7,681 nucleotides of DNA from an uncultured Bacteroidales bacterium (lineage in GTDB: Bacteria; Bacteroidota; Bacteroidia; Bacteroidales; P3). The position numbers were made by a program, and so were the translations under genes. Positions 1-5,779 of this stretch are shown here, in pieces. The notes below the pieces were generated by a model, which saw nothing but the letters and a program-made list of their open reading frames with translations, searched no databases and was not told the origin of the DNA. How positions within the stretch are numbered: the first letter of the stretch is position 1; every line of letters begins with the position of its first letter. Location of the stretch: NCBI GenBank assembly GCA_947174375.1, contig CAMWIS010000078.1, positions 1-7,681 of the forward strand, in the 5' to 3' direction.

Positions 1-40
1 CGGCGGCCGATTTCAAGAGGTATATCAGAAATGCCATCAT
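1..40 (-). CDS. M56 family (BlaR1-like) membrane protein, N-terminal fragment
   Basis: Only the first 13 codons are inside the window. On the minus strand they read MMAFLIYLLKSAA, with two consecutive ATG codons at 40-38 and 37-35. This hydrophobic start resembles the first transmembrane helix of Bacteroidetes M56 peptidases (BlaR1/MecR1-like sensors), which normally follow a BlaI gene directly. In that family the membrane protein senses a signal such as a beta-lactam and inactivates the BlaI repressor by proteolysis. The start lies 3 bases after the BlaI stop codon, so the two genes are almost certainly co-transcribed. The call rests on a short hydrophobic start plus gene order. The HExxH zinc motif and the sensor domain would lie outside the window, so which signal it senses cannot be told. 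Confidence 0.7.
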   Translation of the reverse strand, partial: MMAFLIYLLKSAA

Positions 41-43
41 GGT

Positions 44-409
44 TTAAGCGTTTTTTCCGGCTTCGATCCGGGCGATGATTTCCTTGAGTTCTTCCACCGT
101 GATTTTCTCCTCGCTGACCAAGGCCGAAACGGCGTTGACGTAGGAGTTGTCGAAGCAGGCGGACACCAGGCGGCTGAGCGCGCCGCGGTGGTAGGCCTCG
201 CGCGTGACGAGCGGATAATATTGGTAGGTGGAACCGTAGGCCTTGTGTCCGACAAAACCGTTGGCTTCCAAGATACGCGTCATTGTGGAAAGCGTATTGA
301 CATGGGGTTTGGGGTCGGCGTATTTTTCCTGCAGTTCCTTGATGAACATCGGGCCATGTGTCCAGAACAAGTCCATGATTTCGTTTTCCTTTTTCGTCAG
401 CCGTTTCAT
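44..409 (-). CDS. BlaI/MecI/CopY-family transcriptional repressor
   Basis: This 121-residue protein has the family's usual length. Residues 3-70 form the winged-helix DNA-binding domain: LTKKENEIMDLFW matches the first helix, and PHVNTLSTMTRILEANGFV (residues 35-53) matches the recognition helix region, where family members carry a T-x-S-T-M-x-x-R-L pattern. The tail from about residue 74 (HRGALSRLVSACFD, then EELKEIIARIEAG) is the helical dimerisation part. Family members are dimeric cytoplasmic repressors of their own operon and often of a beta-lactamase or stress gene. They are relieved when the partner M56 protein triggers their cleavage. The M56 gene starts 3 bases downstream. The start follows a plausible promoter (432-462), leaving a short leader without an obvious Shine-Dalgarno, as is usual in Bacteroidetes. 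No beta-lactamase gene is visible here, so the regulated targets are unknown and no gene symbol is assigned. Confidence 0.92.
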   Translation of the reverse strand: MKRLTKKENEIMDLFWTHGPMFIKELQEKYADPKPHVNTLSTMTRILEANGFVGHKAYGSTYQYYPLVTREAYHRGALSRLVSACFDNSYVNAVSALVSEEKITVEELKEIIARIEAGKNA

Positions 410-431
410 AGCGTTTCGGGTTTTGATGCGG

Positions 432-462
432 CAAAATTAAACTAAATAATTTTCACAGCCAA
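432..462 (-). promoter_or_regulatory. Bacteroidetes-type promoter of the BlaI-M56 operon
   Basis: On the minus strand the -7 element TAATTTTG (plus-strand 439-432) fits TAnnTTTG. A TTG triplet (462-460) lies 20 bases upstream, which is the expected spacing for the -33 box. Transcription would begin near 425 and leave a leader of roughly 15 bases before the ATG at 409. This is motif matching only. Confidence 0.6.
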
Positions 463-477
463 CTAAAAATTTTAGTT
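440..477. promoter_or_regulatory. Candidate BlaI operator: perfect palindrome plus upstream-phased half-site
   Basis: Positions 461-477 read AACTAAAA-A-TTTTAGTT, a perfect 8-1-8 inverted repeat that touches the -33 box of the repressor operon. A second copy of the left arm, AACTAAA, starts at 440, exactly 21 bases (two helical turns) away, between the -33 and -7 boxes; its right arm is degenerate. BlaI/MecI repressors are known to bind paired dyads over their own promoters, so autoregulation is the natural reading. The sequence differs from the TACA/TGTA operators of Gram-positive BlaI, and binding is inferred. Confidence 0.6.
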
Positions 478-592
478 CAAGTAAAGTTTTAACAATTTTT
501 AACATAACGGTAACGTCTGACCCGACGTCCGCACAAGGGATAAGGGCCGCACCGACAGGCGGCGGGCTGTTGAAAACGAACGATAGGCGGCC

Positions 593-624
593 TTTGTTTT
601 TGCCCTCGGTTTGCACTATCTTTG
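593..624 (+). promoter_or_regulatory. Bacteroidetes-type promoter of the DUF3127 gene
   Basis: TTTG at 593-596, a 20-base spacer, and TATCTTTG at 617-624 match the TTTG/TAnnTTTG consensus closely. The expected transcription start is around 630-631, giving a leader of about 68 bases before the ATG at 698. A similar-looking TATCTTTAC at 651-659 lacks a -33 box and belongs to a hairpin instead. Confidence 0.8.
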
Positions 625-630
625 CAGTAA

Positions 631-665
631 CCTGTCAGGATAGGCCACCCTATCTTTACGGCAGG
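631..665 (+). promoter_or_regulatory. Hairpin at the predicted 5' end of the DUF3127 mRNA
   Basis: GATAGG (639-644) and CCTATC (649-654) form a perfect 6-bp stem around the loop CCAC. An outer stem CCTGTC/GGCAGG (631-636 with 660-665, one G-T pair) can close it, with a small internal loop between them. The structure starts about where transcription should begin. It could protect the mRNA 5' end, or the DNA palindrome could be a protein-binding site; the sequence does not decide. Confidence 0.5.
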
Positions 666-697
666 CATTAACTAGAAATTATTAAGTGCTAAATATT

Positions 698-1105
698 ATG
701 GATTTCAACGCAAAACTCGTCAAAATCGAAGAACCCGTCACGGGCGAAGGCAAAAACGGACCTTGGAAAAAGCAAAGCTATATTTTTGAAACGGAAAGCC
801 AGTATCCGCGTCAGATCTGCGTCATGGTATGGGGCGACAAAGCCATCAGCAACCCCGCGATCATGCAAATCGGCAACCGGCTTAACGTGAGCTTCGAACT
901 GGAAAGCCGCGAATTCAACGGCCGTTGGTACACCGACGTAAGAGCCTGGCGTATCCAGGAAGCGACGATGGGCGGTGCCCCGATGGGAATGCCGGCCGCC
1001 GCGCCTGCCGCTCAGCCCGCTCCCGCCGCCAGCAACATCGCGGCCCCCAACTTCCCGGCGCCCGAAACCCCGGCCGGCGACAGCAACGACGACCTGCCGT
1101 TCTAA
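698..1105 (+). CDS. DUF3127 protein with SSB-like C-terminal tail
   Basis: This 135-residue protein has two parts. Residues 1-89 match the DUF3127 pattern of Bacteroidetes: a small beta-rich, OB-fold-like domain with WKKQSYIFETESQYPRQIC (residues 23-41) and the signature REFNGRWYTDVRAWRI (residues 71-86). Residues 90-128 are a flexible linker rich in Ala, Pro and Gly. The protein ends in DSNDDLPF, close to the acidic DDxPF tip by which single-stranded DNA-binding proteins recruit replication and repair partners. A role in nucleic-acid binding is therefore plausible but is inference. An in-frame GTG at 686 would add four residues; the ATG at 698 is preferred because related proteins begin just before the first beta strand and the ATG follows an A/T-rich leader. 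The gene stands alone between its promoter (593-624) and a terminator (1125-1164). Confidence 0.85.
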   Translation: MDFNAKLVKIEEPVTGEGKNGPWKKQSYIFETESQYPRQICVMVWGDKAISNPAIMQIGNRLNVSFELESREFNGRWYTDVRAWRIQEATMGGAPMGMPAAAPAAQPAPAASNIAAPNFPAPETPAGDSNDDLPF

Positions 1106-1124
1106 GTTGTCCGACCCTTACGAT

Positions 1125-1164
1125 AAAAGCCGACACCCTTACGGATGCCGGCTTTTTGTTTTTT
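1125..1164. terminator. Intrinsic terminator, probably bidirectional
   Basis: AAAAGCCG (1125-1132) pairs with CGGCTTTT (1149-1156), extended inward by CA/TG after one mismatch, around a loop of about 10 bases. A T-rich tract (1153-1164) follows on the plus strand and ends the DUF3127 transcript, 19 bases after its stop codon. Read on the minus strand the same stem is followed by TTTT, so it could also stop the topB-trkH-trkA transcript, whose last stop codon is at 1199-1201. Confidence 0.8.
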
Positions 1165-1198
1165 ACCGTGCGGCCTTACACGCGGCGGCCGTTCCCGC

Positions 1199-1885
1199 CT
1201 ACAGCGTGCCGAAAGCCTTGAGGTTTTCGTCGGAGCCGAACACGACGAATTGGTCGTGCGCCTGCAGTTCTATCGGCTCCTGCCCCCACGGCAGCACTTC
1301 GTACACGACGTTCATGCGCCCCAGCAGGTTGCGCCGCTTGACCGGCCGCCGCACGCAGAGCAGGTTCATCTTGAACGTGGCTTCGAAGCCCGCGCGCTGT
1401 ATCTTCTCGCCCACCATACTCTCCGGCACCGTCAACGTGGATACCGCATAGCGCGCGTCGATGGCGTAACGGTCTTCGAACAAATCGCGGGTCATAAGCT
1501 GCAACGCGTACTGCCGCGAAAAATCCTCCTCGGGCGTAATGATGCGCTCCACGCCGATAGACCGCAACACCGTGGCGTGAATGGGCGAAATGGCCCGGAC
1601 GACGATGCGCGTGACACCCAAGCTCTTAAGCAGGGCCACGGTTTGAACCGACGTGCCGAAATCCTTGCTGAACGTGACGAAAACGCCGTCGAACTTCTCC
1701 AACGAGAGCGTCTGCAAGGCCTCGGTATCGGTCGTATCCATGCAGACGACGGAGGTAACGCGGTCTTTGACGGCGTCCATCCGCGCCATATCGGCGTCTA
1801 TCGCCAACACTTCATGCCCTAAATAGGCTAAATTCTCCGCTAAGGAAGCGCCTAAGTTGCCTAAGCCGATAATCGCGAACTTCAT
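1199..1885 (-). CDS. trkA: TrkA/KtrA-family potassium uptake regulatory subunit (RCK domains)
   Basis: This 228-residue cytoplasmic protein has the length of single-unit KtrA/TrkA proteins; E. coli TrkA is a double version. Residues 1-120 are the RCK_N Rossmann fold: the nucleotide loop GLGNLG (7-12), the acidic residue D30 ending beta-2 (LAIDAD) that usually holds the adenosine ribose, and the following beta-alpha units through GVERIITPEE (111-120). Residues from about 140 to the end form the RCK_C ligand-binding domain. Such proteins form octameric rings under the TrkH/KtrB channel and gate potassium flux in response to NAD(H), ATP/ADP or cyclic di-AMP; which ligand applies here cannot be read. 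The gene starts 12 bases after trkH, its channel partner, with no promoter between them. It is the last gene of the operon. Confidence 0.95.
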   Translation of the reverse strand: MKFAIIGLGNLGASLAENLAYLGHEVLAIDADMARMDAVKDRVTSVVCMDTTDTEALQTLSLEKFDGVFVTFSKDFGTSVQTVALLKSLGVTRIVVRAISPIHATVLRSIGVERIITPEEDFSRQYALQLMTRDLFEDRYAIDARYAVSTLTVPESMVGEKIQRAGFEATFKMNLLCVRRPVKRRNLLGRMNVVYEVLPWGQEPIELQAHDQFVVFGSDENLKAFGTL

Positions 1886-1897
1886 AGTCTTGTGTCT

Positions 1898-3727
1898 TTA
1901 ATTTAATAAAACGGTATCGTAAGGATAAGCGTAGCGTTTGGGTTCAACATCGCGCGTAATGCCGCTAAAGAACGTCAGCACGCCGATACGGCCGATAAAC
2001 ATCGACAGAATCAGGCAGCATTTGCCCGCCGTGCTGAACGAGCCCGTGATGCCCATGCTCGAACCCACGGTGGCCGTGGCCGAAATGGTTTCAAACAGCA
2101 GGTCTTTGAGGCTCATGTCGGGTTCGATGAAACACAACACGAGCGTTACGACGAACACGTAGCCGGTAAACAGCGCGATAATCGAAAAGGCCTGCCGTAT
2201 CGTACTGCGTTCCAAACGGCGGCCGCGTACCTCCACCTCATCGCGCCCCTGTATGATATGGTAGGCCGTAAGCGCGGCCACGGCCACCGTCGTGGTCTTG
2301 ATACCGCCGGCCGTGGACATGGGCGAAGCGCCGATGGCCATGACCATCATCGTGAACAAAAGGGCCGGCGACGAAAGCAGCGACACGCCGTAGGTGGCGA
2401 ACCCGGCCGTACGCAAGGCCGTCGCATAGAAGAACGACTCGCTCCACTGCGCCCAGGCCGGCAATTCGGCCAGCGTGTTGTGCCGCTCCGAGAAATAGAA
2501 CAGCAGCGTGCCGCCCACGACCAAGACGGCCGTGGTGGCGAGGACGAGCGTGGTGTGCAGTTGGATGATATGGGGCTTGTGATGGTATATCTGTTGCCGC
2601 CCGAAAAGCCAGCGGACGACATTACCCAACACGTGGCGCAACAGCCGCAGGTAGTTGAGGATGATGGGGAAGCCGATGCCGCCGACGAGAATCAGGCAGG
2701 CTATCCAGAAATGCAGGCGGTGGTTGTCCAACAGCGCGCCGCCCAAGCTGTCGGACAGGGGCGAGATGCCGGCGTTGCAATAGGCCGAGACGGCATGGAA
2801 GACGGCCATGAAGATTTCCTCCCTCATGCCCGACATCGTGCCGGCGATGCTTTGGTAAATCAGGTACGCGCCGATGGCCTCCAACATGAACGATATGGCC
2901 ATGATGAGCGCGAGCGCGCGGAACAGGTTGCCGAGGTTTTTCTCGTTGAGCATATCTTTCAGCACCAACTGGCCGCCCACCGACGCGCTGCCGATGAACG
3001 AAAGCGCGAAGAAACTCGTGAACGTGATGACGCCGATACCGCCCACCTGTATGAGCGTGAGGATGATGAGCTGCCCCTCTAACGTGAACGTCTGCCCCAC
3101 GTCCACCACCGTCAGCCCCGTGACGCAGACCGACGAGGCGGCCATGAACAGCGCATCGACAAACGAGATGCCGTCGTAGGTGACGCGCGGCACCAGGAGC
3201 AGGCCCGTGCCGATGAATATCAGGAACAGGAAGCTGAGGATGAACAGCATTGTGGGCTTGATGCGGCGGCGCAGGAAGCCGAGGCTCATCTGCGAGAGGT
3301 GGATGAACGAGAGGACGGCCAGGAGCGCGTAAAGGCAATAGGGGTGCAACAGGAAGCGGAGGGCTTTGGGCGCGGCGCCGCCGGCATGGAATCCCCACAG
3401 CACGAGGCCGTTCAACAGCAGCAACAGACAGTCCGCGACAAAGAGGCGCGTATGCCGCCACTCGCGGAAGTGCATCAGGCAACGCAACAGCATCCCACTG
3501 AAAAACAGGCTGAACAAGATGGGCGGGATGCGGTCGGGCCGGTTGGCCGCCAAGGCCGTATCCATGAAGCCGAGCTGATAGACCAAGTAACTGAGGCCGC
3601 CCAGACAGCCGAACAGCAACAGCATCCGGCTCAGGAAGTCGATACGCGGCAGCCAGGGCGTACCGTGCAACTTTATCAGGTAGCGCAGATGGCGGAAGAA
3701 CCGCCGCAGGGGCGCGGGCCACCTCAT
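1898..3727 (-). CDS. trkH: TrkH/KtrB-family potassium channel subunit
   Basis: This 609-residue integral membrane protein moves K+ into the cell. The four pore repeats of the superfamily are visible: CVTGLT (201-206), YCNAGI (316-321), RTAGFATY (439-446) and ATVGSSMG (552-559), each carrying the filter glycine in its usual context. The canonical channel begins near residue 153 (RRRIKPTMLFIL). The roughly 150 residues before it hold a basic start and about four hydrophobic segments (near 32-50, 68-83, 96-112 and 131-146), so the protein is longer than the roughly 450-residue KtrB. The ATG at 3727 overlaps the topB stop codon (ATGA), which implies translational coupling, and trkA follows 12 bases downstream. 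The neighbouring trkA supplies the expected gating ring. Family assignment is firm; ion choice between K+ and Na+ is not tested. Confidence 0.95.
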   Translation of the reverse strand: MRWPAPLRRFFRHLRYLIKLHGTPWLPRIDFLSRMLLLFGCLGGLSYLVYQLGFMDTALAANRPDRIPPILFSLFFSGMLLRCLMHFREWRHTRLFVADCLLLLLNGLVLWGFHAGGAAPKALRFLLHPYCLYALLAVLSFIHLSQMSLGFLRRRIKPTMLFILSFLFLIFIGTGLLLVPRVTYDGISFVDALFMAASSVCVTGLTVVDVGQTFTLEGQLIILTLIQVGGIGVITFTSFFALSFIGSASVGGQLVLKDMLNEKNLGNLFRALALIMAISFMLEAIGAYLIYQSIAGTMSGMREEIFMAVFHAVSAYCNAGISPLSDSLGGALLDNHRLHFWIACLILVGGIGFPIILNYLRLLRHVLGNVVRWLFGRQQIYHHKPHIIQLHTTLVLATTAVLVVGGTLLFYFSERHNTLAELPAWAQWSESFFYATALRTAGFATYGVSLLSSPALLFTMMVMAIGASPMSTAGGIKTTTVAVAALTAYHIIQGRDEVEVRGRRLERSTIRQAFSIIALFTGYVFVVTLVLCFIEPDMSLKDLLFETISATATVGSSMGITGSFSTAGKCCLILSMFIGRIGVLTFFSGITRDVEPKRYAYPYDTVLLN

Positions 3728-5598
3728 GCCGGTACCTCCTCGCCCAACGGCTTACGTTCGGCCTGCATGACCTGCCACGTGACCTCCACGACCATCTGTT
3801 TGAGTTCGGCCATAAAGTCGCGTACCGGATAGCCGCCCTCCGAAATCTGTTTCAGTTTCTTTTCCCACTGCCCCGTCAGTTCGGCCGACTTGAGCAATTC
3901 GTTGGGGATGATGTCGATAAGTGCCATGCCGAGCGGCGTGGGCACGATGCGTTTCTTTTCCTTTCGTATATACTGACGCTTGATGAGCGTCTCGATGATG
4001 GCCGCGCGCGTGGAAGGACGGCCGATGCCGTTCTCTTTCATCAGGTCGCGCAACTCCTCGTCTTCCACCTGCTTGCCCGCGGTCTCCATAGCGCGCAACA
4101 GGTCGCCCTCGCTCATATAGCGCGGCGGCTGGGTCTGCTTGGCGACCACCGAAGGCGTATGCGGGCCGCTCTCGCCCTCTTTGTATTCGGGCAAGACGTT
4201 CTCTTTTTCGGCGGCATCGGCGGCGTCGTTGTCGGCAGCTTCGGACGCCCCGGCATCGACCGGAGCCCCCTGGGCGGCTTCGTTCTTGGCGGCCGCCGGG
4301 AACAGCACACGCCAGCCTTCGCTCAGAATCTGCTTGCCCGTGGCCTTGAACGCATAGCTCTCTCCCTCCGTCGCCACCTTCGCGTTCACGACCGTGGAGG
4401 CGAACTCGCAGTCGGGATAGAACACGGCGATGAACCGCCGCACCACCAAGTCCAAGACGTATTTCTCGTCTTTCGACAAACCGGCGGCCGCCGCCCATTC
4501 GCCGGTGGGAATGATGGCGTGGTGGTCGGTAATCTTCTTGTCGTTGAACACCTTGGCGCGCTTGGGCAGTTTACCCTGCTGCAAAAGCGGCTGCACGAAC
4601 GTGGCGTAGGGCACCAGGTTCTGCAGGATGCCCGGCGCCTTGCCGTGCAGTTCGTTGGGCAGGAAACTCGTATCCACGCGCGGATAGGTCGTCAGTTTCT
4701 TTTCGTAGAGCGACTGGATGAGCTGCAACGTCCGTTCGGCCGAGAAGCCGAATTTTTTGTTGCACTCCACCTGCAACAGCGTCAGGTCGAACAGGCGCGG
4801 CGGCGCTTCCTTGCCTTTCTTGCGCGTTATCTTGGCGATTTCCAACGGGTATTTCTCCAACTGCCCTTTCAGCGCCTCGGCGGCTTCCTCCGTGCCGATA
4901 CGGCCTTTGTCGCAGACGAACAGCCCGCCGCGGTACAGCGTCCTTAGCTCCCAGTATTTCTTGGGTACGAAACTGTCGATGGCTTTCTGACGCTCCACGA
5001 GGATGGCCAACGTGGGCGTTTGGACGCGCCCGATGGAAAGCACCTGACCGGGCCGCCCGTATTTCAACGTATAGCCGCGCGTGGCGTTCATGCCCAACAG
5101 CCAGTCGCCGATGGCGCGCGCCGAACCCGCCGCATACAGGTTGTCGAAGTCCGAAGCCGGATACAGATGCGCGAAGCCGTCTTTTATCGCCTCCTCGGTC
5201 AAGGCCGAAATCCACAGGCGTTTGACCGGCACCTTGCAGCCGGCCTTCTGCATAACCCAACGCTGGATGACCTCGCCCTCCTGGCCGGCATCCCCGCAGT
5301 TGACAATCCCCTCGCAACGGTTAATCAAATCGGAAAGAATCCCGAACTGCCGCCGGATGCCCTCGTTGTCGATGACCTTGAGTTTGAACGTGGGCGGCAG
5401 CATCGGCAGGCACTCCATGCGCCACTGCTTCCAGTCGGGACTGTAGTCGTGCGGCTCCTGCAGGCAGCACAGATGCCCGAACGTCCACGACACCCAATAG
5501 CCGTTGCCCTCCATATAGCCCTGCTGCGCCGTCGTGGCGCCCAGCACGCGGGCGATTTCCCGCCCCACACTCGGTTTTTCCGCTATACAAAGGATCAT
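3724..5598 (-). CDS. topB: DNA topoisomerase III (type IA)
   Basis: This 624-residue enzyme cuts and reseals one DNA strand and unlinks replication or recombination intermediates. From the N-terminus it shows: the Toprim start ILCIAEKPSVG with the conserved Glu at residue 7; the Toprim acidic motif DAGQEGE (103-109), a variant of DxDREGE; GRVQTPTLA (190-198); the active-site segment TTYPRVDTSFLP with catalytic Tyr305; DHHAIIPTG (358-366); and GIGRPSTRA (524-532). Residues 435-474 are an Ala/Glu/Asp-rich, probably disordered stretch. There is no C-terminal zinc finger. The reading frame is open up to a further ATG at 5652, but that codon lies inside the predicted -7 box (5650-5657), so the start at 5598, immediately before the conserved ILCIAEKPS, is chosen. 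It is the first gene of the operon and overlaps trkH by 4 bases. Plasmid and conjugative elements also carry topB, but nothing mobile is seen here. Confidence 0.95.
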   Translation of the reverse strand: MILCIAEKPSVGREIARVLGATTAQQGYMEGNGYWVSWTFGHLCCLQEPHDYSPDWKQWRMECLPMLPPTFKLKVIDNEGIRRQFGILSDLINRCEGIVNCGDAGQEGEVIQRWVMQKAGCKVPVKRLWISALTEEAIKDGFAHLYPASDFDNLYAAGSARAIGDWLLGMNATRGYTLKYGRPGQVLSIGRVQTPTLAILVERQKAIDSFVPKKYWELRTLYRGGLFVCDKGRIGTEEAAEALKGQLEKYPLEIAKITRKKGKEAPPRLFDLTLLQVECNKKFGFSAERTLQLIQSLYEKKLTTYPRVDTSFLPNELHGKAPGILQNLVPYATFVQPLLQQGKLPKRAKVFNDKKITDHHAIIPTGEWAAAAGLSKDEKYVLDLVVRRFIAVFYPDCEFASTVVNAKVATEGESYAFKATGKQILSEGWRVLFPAAAKNEAAQGAPVDAGASEAADNDAADAAEKENVLPEYKEGESGPHTPSVVAKQTQPPRYMSEGDLLRAMETAGKQVEDEELRDLMKENGIGRPSTRAAIIETLIKRQYIRKEKKRIVPTPLGMALIDIIPNELLKSAELTGQWEKKLKQISEGGYPVRDFMAELKQMVVEVTWQVMQAERKPLGEEVPA

Positions 5599-5649
5599 AA
5601 TTATCTGTCGTTTATCGGGCTCGGGCCGTTCCGCCGCGATACCTGTATG

Positions 5650-5681
5650 CAAATGTATGTTTTACGCCCGACTTTTGCAAA
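5650..5681 (-). promoter_or_regulatory. Bacteroidetes-type promoter of the topB-trkH-trkA operon
   Basis: On the minus strand TTTG (5681-5678), a 20-base spacer and TACATTTG (5657-5650) give a full match to the consensus. Transcription would start near 5644, leaving a leader of about 45 bases to the ATG at 5598. This position also argues against the longer topB start at 5652. Confidence 0.8.
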
Positions 5682-5690
5682 ATTTGCAAA
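5674..5690. repeat. Perfect 8-1-8 palindrome between divergent promoters
   Basis: TTTGCAAA-A-TTTGCAAA is both an inverted repeat and a direct repeat of TTTGCAAA. It contains both -33 boxes: 5678-5681 for topB and 5683-5686 for the rubrerythrin gene. Part of the symmetry follows from placing two TTTG boxes back to back, but the arms extend beyond the boxes, so a shared operator is possible. Confidence 0.6.
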
Positions 5691-5713
5691 TTCCCCAAGC
5701 TTTTCTATTTTTG
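5683..5713 (+). promoter_or_regulatory. Bacteroidetes-type promoter of the rubrerythrin gene
   Basis: TTTG (5683-5686), a 19-base spacer and TATTTTTG (5706-5713) match the consensus. Transcription would start near 5720, with about 60 bases of leader. The last 20 or so bases before the ATG at 5780 are almost all A with a few C and T, typical of well-translated Bacteroidetes genes that lack a Shine-Dalgarno. Confidence 0.8.
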
Positions 5714-5721
5714 CGAACGTG

Positions 5722-5738
5722 GTACGGCCAATCCGTAC
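5722..5738 (+). promoter_or_regulatory. Hairpin at the predicted 5' end of the rubrerythrin mRNA
   Basis: GTACGG (5722-5727) and CCGTAC (5733-5738) form a perfect 6-bp stem around the loop CCAAT, starting within a few bases of the predicted transcription start. The arrangement closely resembles the GATAGG/CCTATC hairpin before the DUF3127 gene. It could stabilise the transcript or be a DNA-binding site for a regulator. Confidence 0.5.
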
Positions 5739-5779
5739 TGACTTTAATCATTTGTAAAACAAGCAAAACTAAAAAAACT

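Noticed and set aside
542..596. Possible terminator-like pairing AAGGGCCGC (542-550) with GCGGCCTTT (587-595), followed by a T-rich stretch.
   Set aside because: The loop is about 36 bases, no plus-strand gene ends upstream, and the right arm overlaps the -33 region of the DUF3127 promoter.
651..659. TATCTTTAC as a second promoter for the DUF3127 gene.
   Set aside because: It ends in TTTA rather than TTTG, has no TTTG box about 20 bases upstream, and is the right arm of the leader hairpin.
686..697. GTG start for the DUF3127 gene at 686.
   Set aside because: It adds only MLNI before the expected first strand, and the ATG at 698 is a stronger codon in a typical leader. It cannot be fully excluded.
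1145..1822. Long open frames on the plus strand opposite trkA, trkH and topB (for example 1145-1822, 2258-3082, 4159-4947, 5020-5757).
   Set aside because: They lie antisense to clear conserved genes, are rich in Arg, His, Gly and Gln as expected for mirror frames of GC-rich genes, and show no recognisable domain or promoter.
5599..5652. Longer topB start adding 18 residues (MHTGIAAERP...).
   Set aside because: The upstream ATG lies in the predicted -7 box, and type IA topoisomerases begin directly with the (M)ILCIAEKPS strand.
5534..5779. In-frame upstream extension of the rubrerythrin gene that would add 82 residues.
   Set aside because: It would start inside topB and cross both promoters. 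The rubredoxin motif begins right after the ATG at 5780, which is preceded by an A-rich leader.
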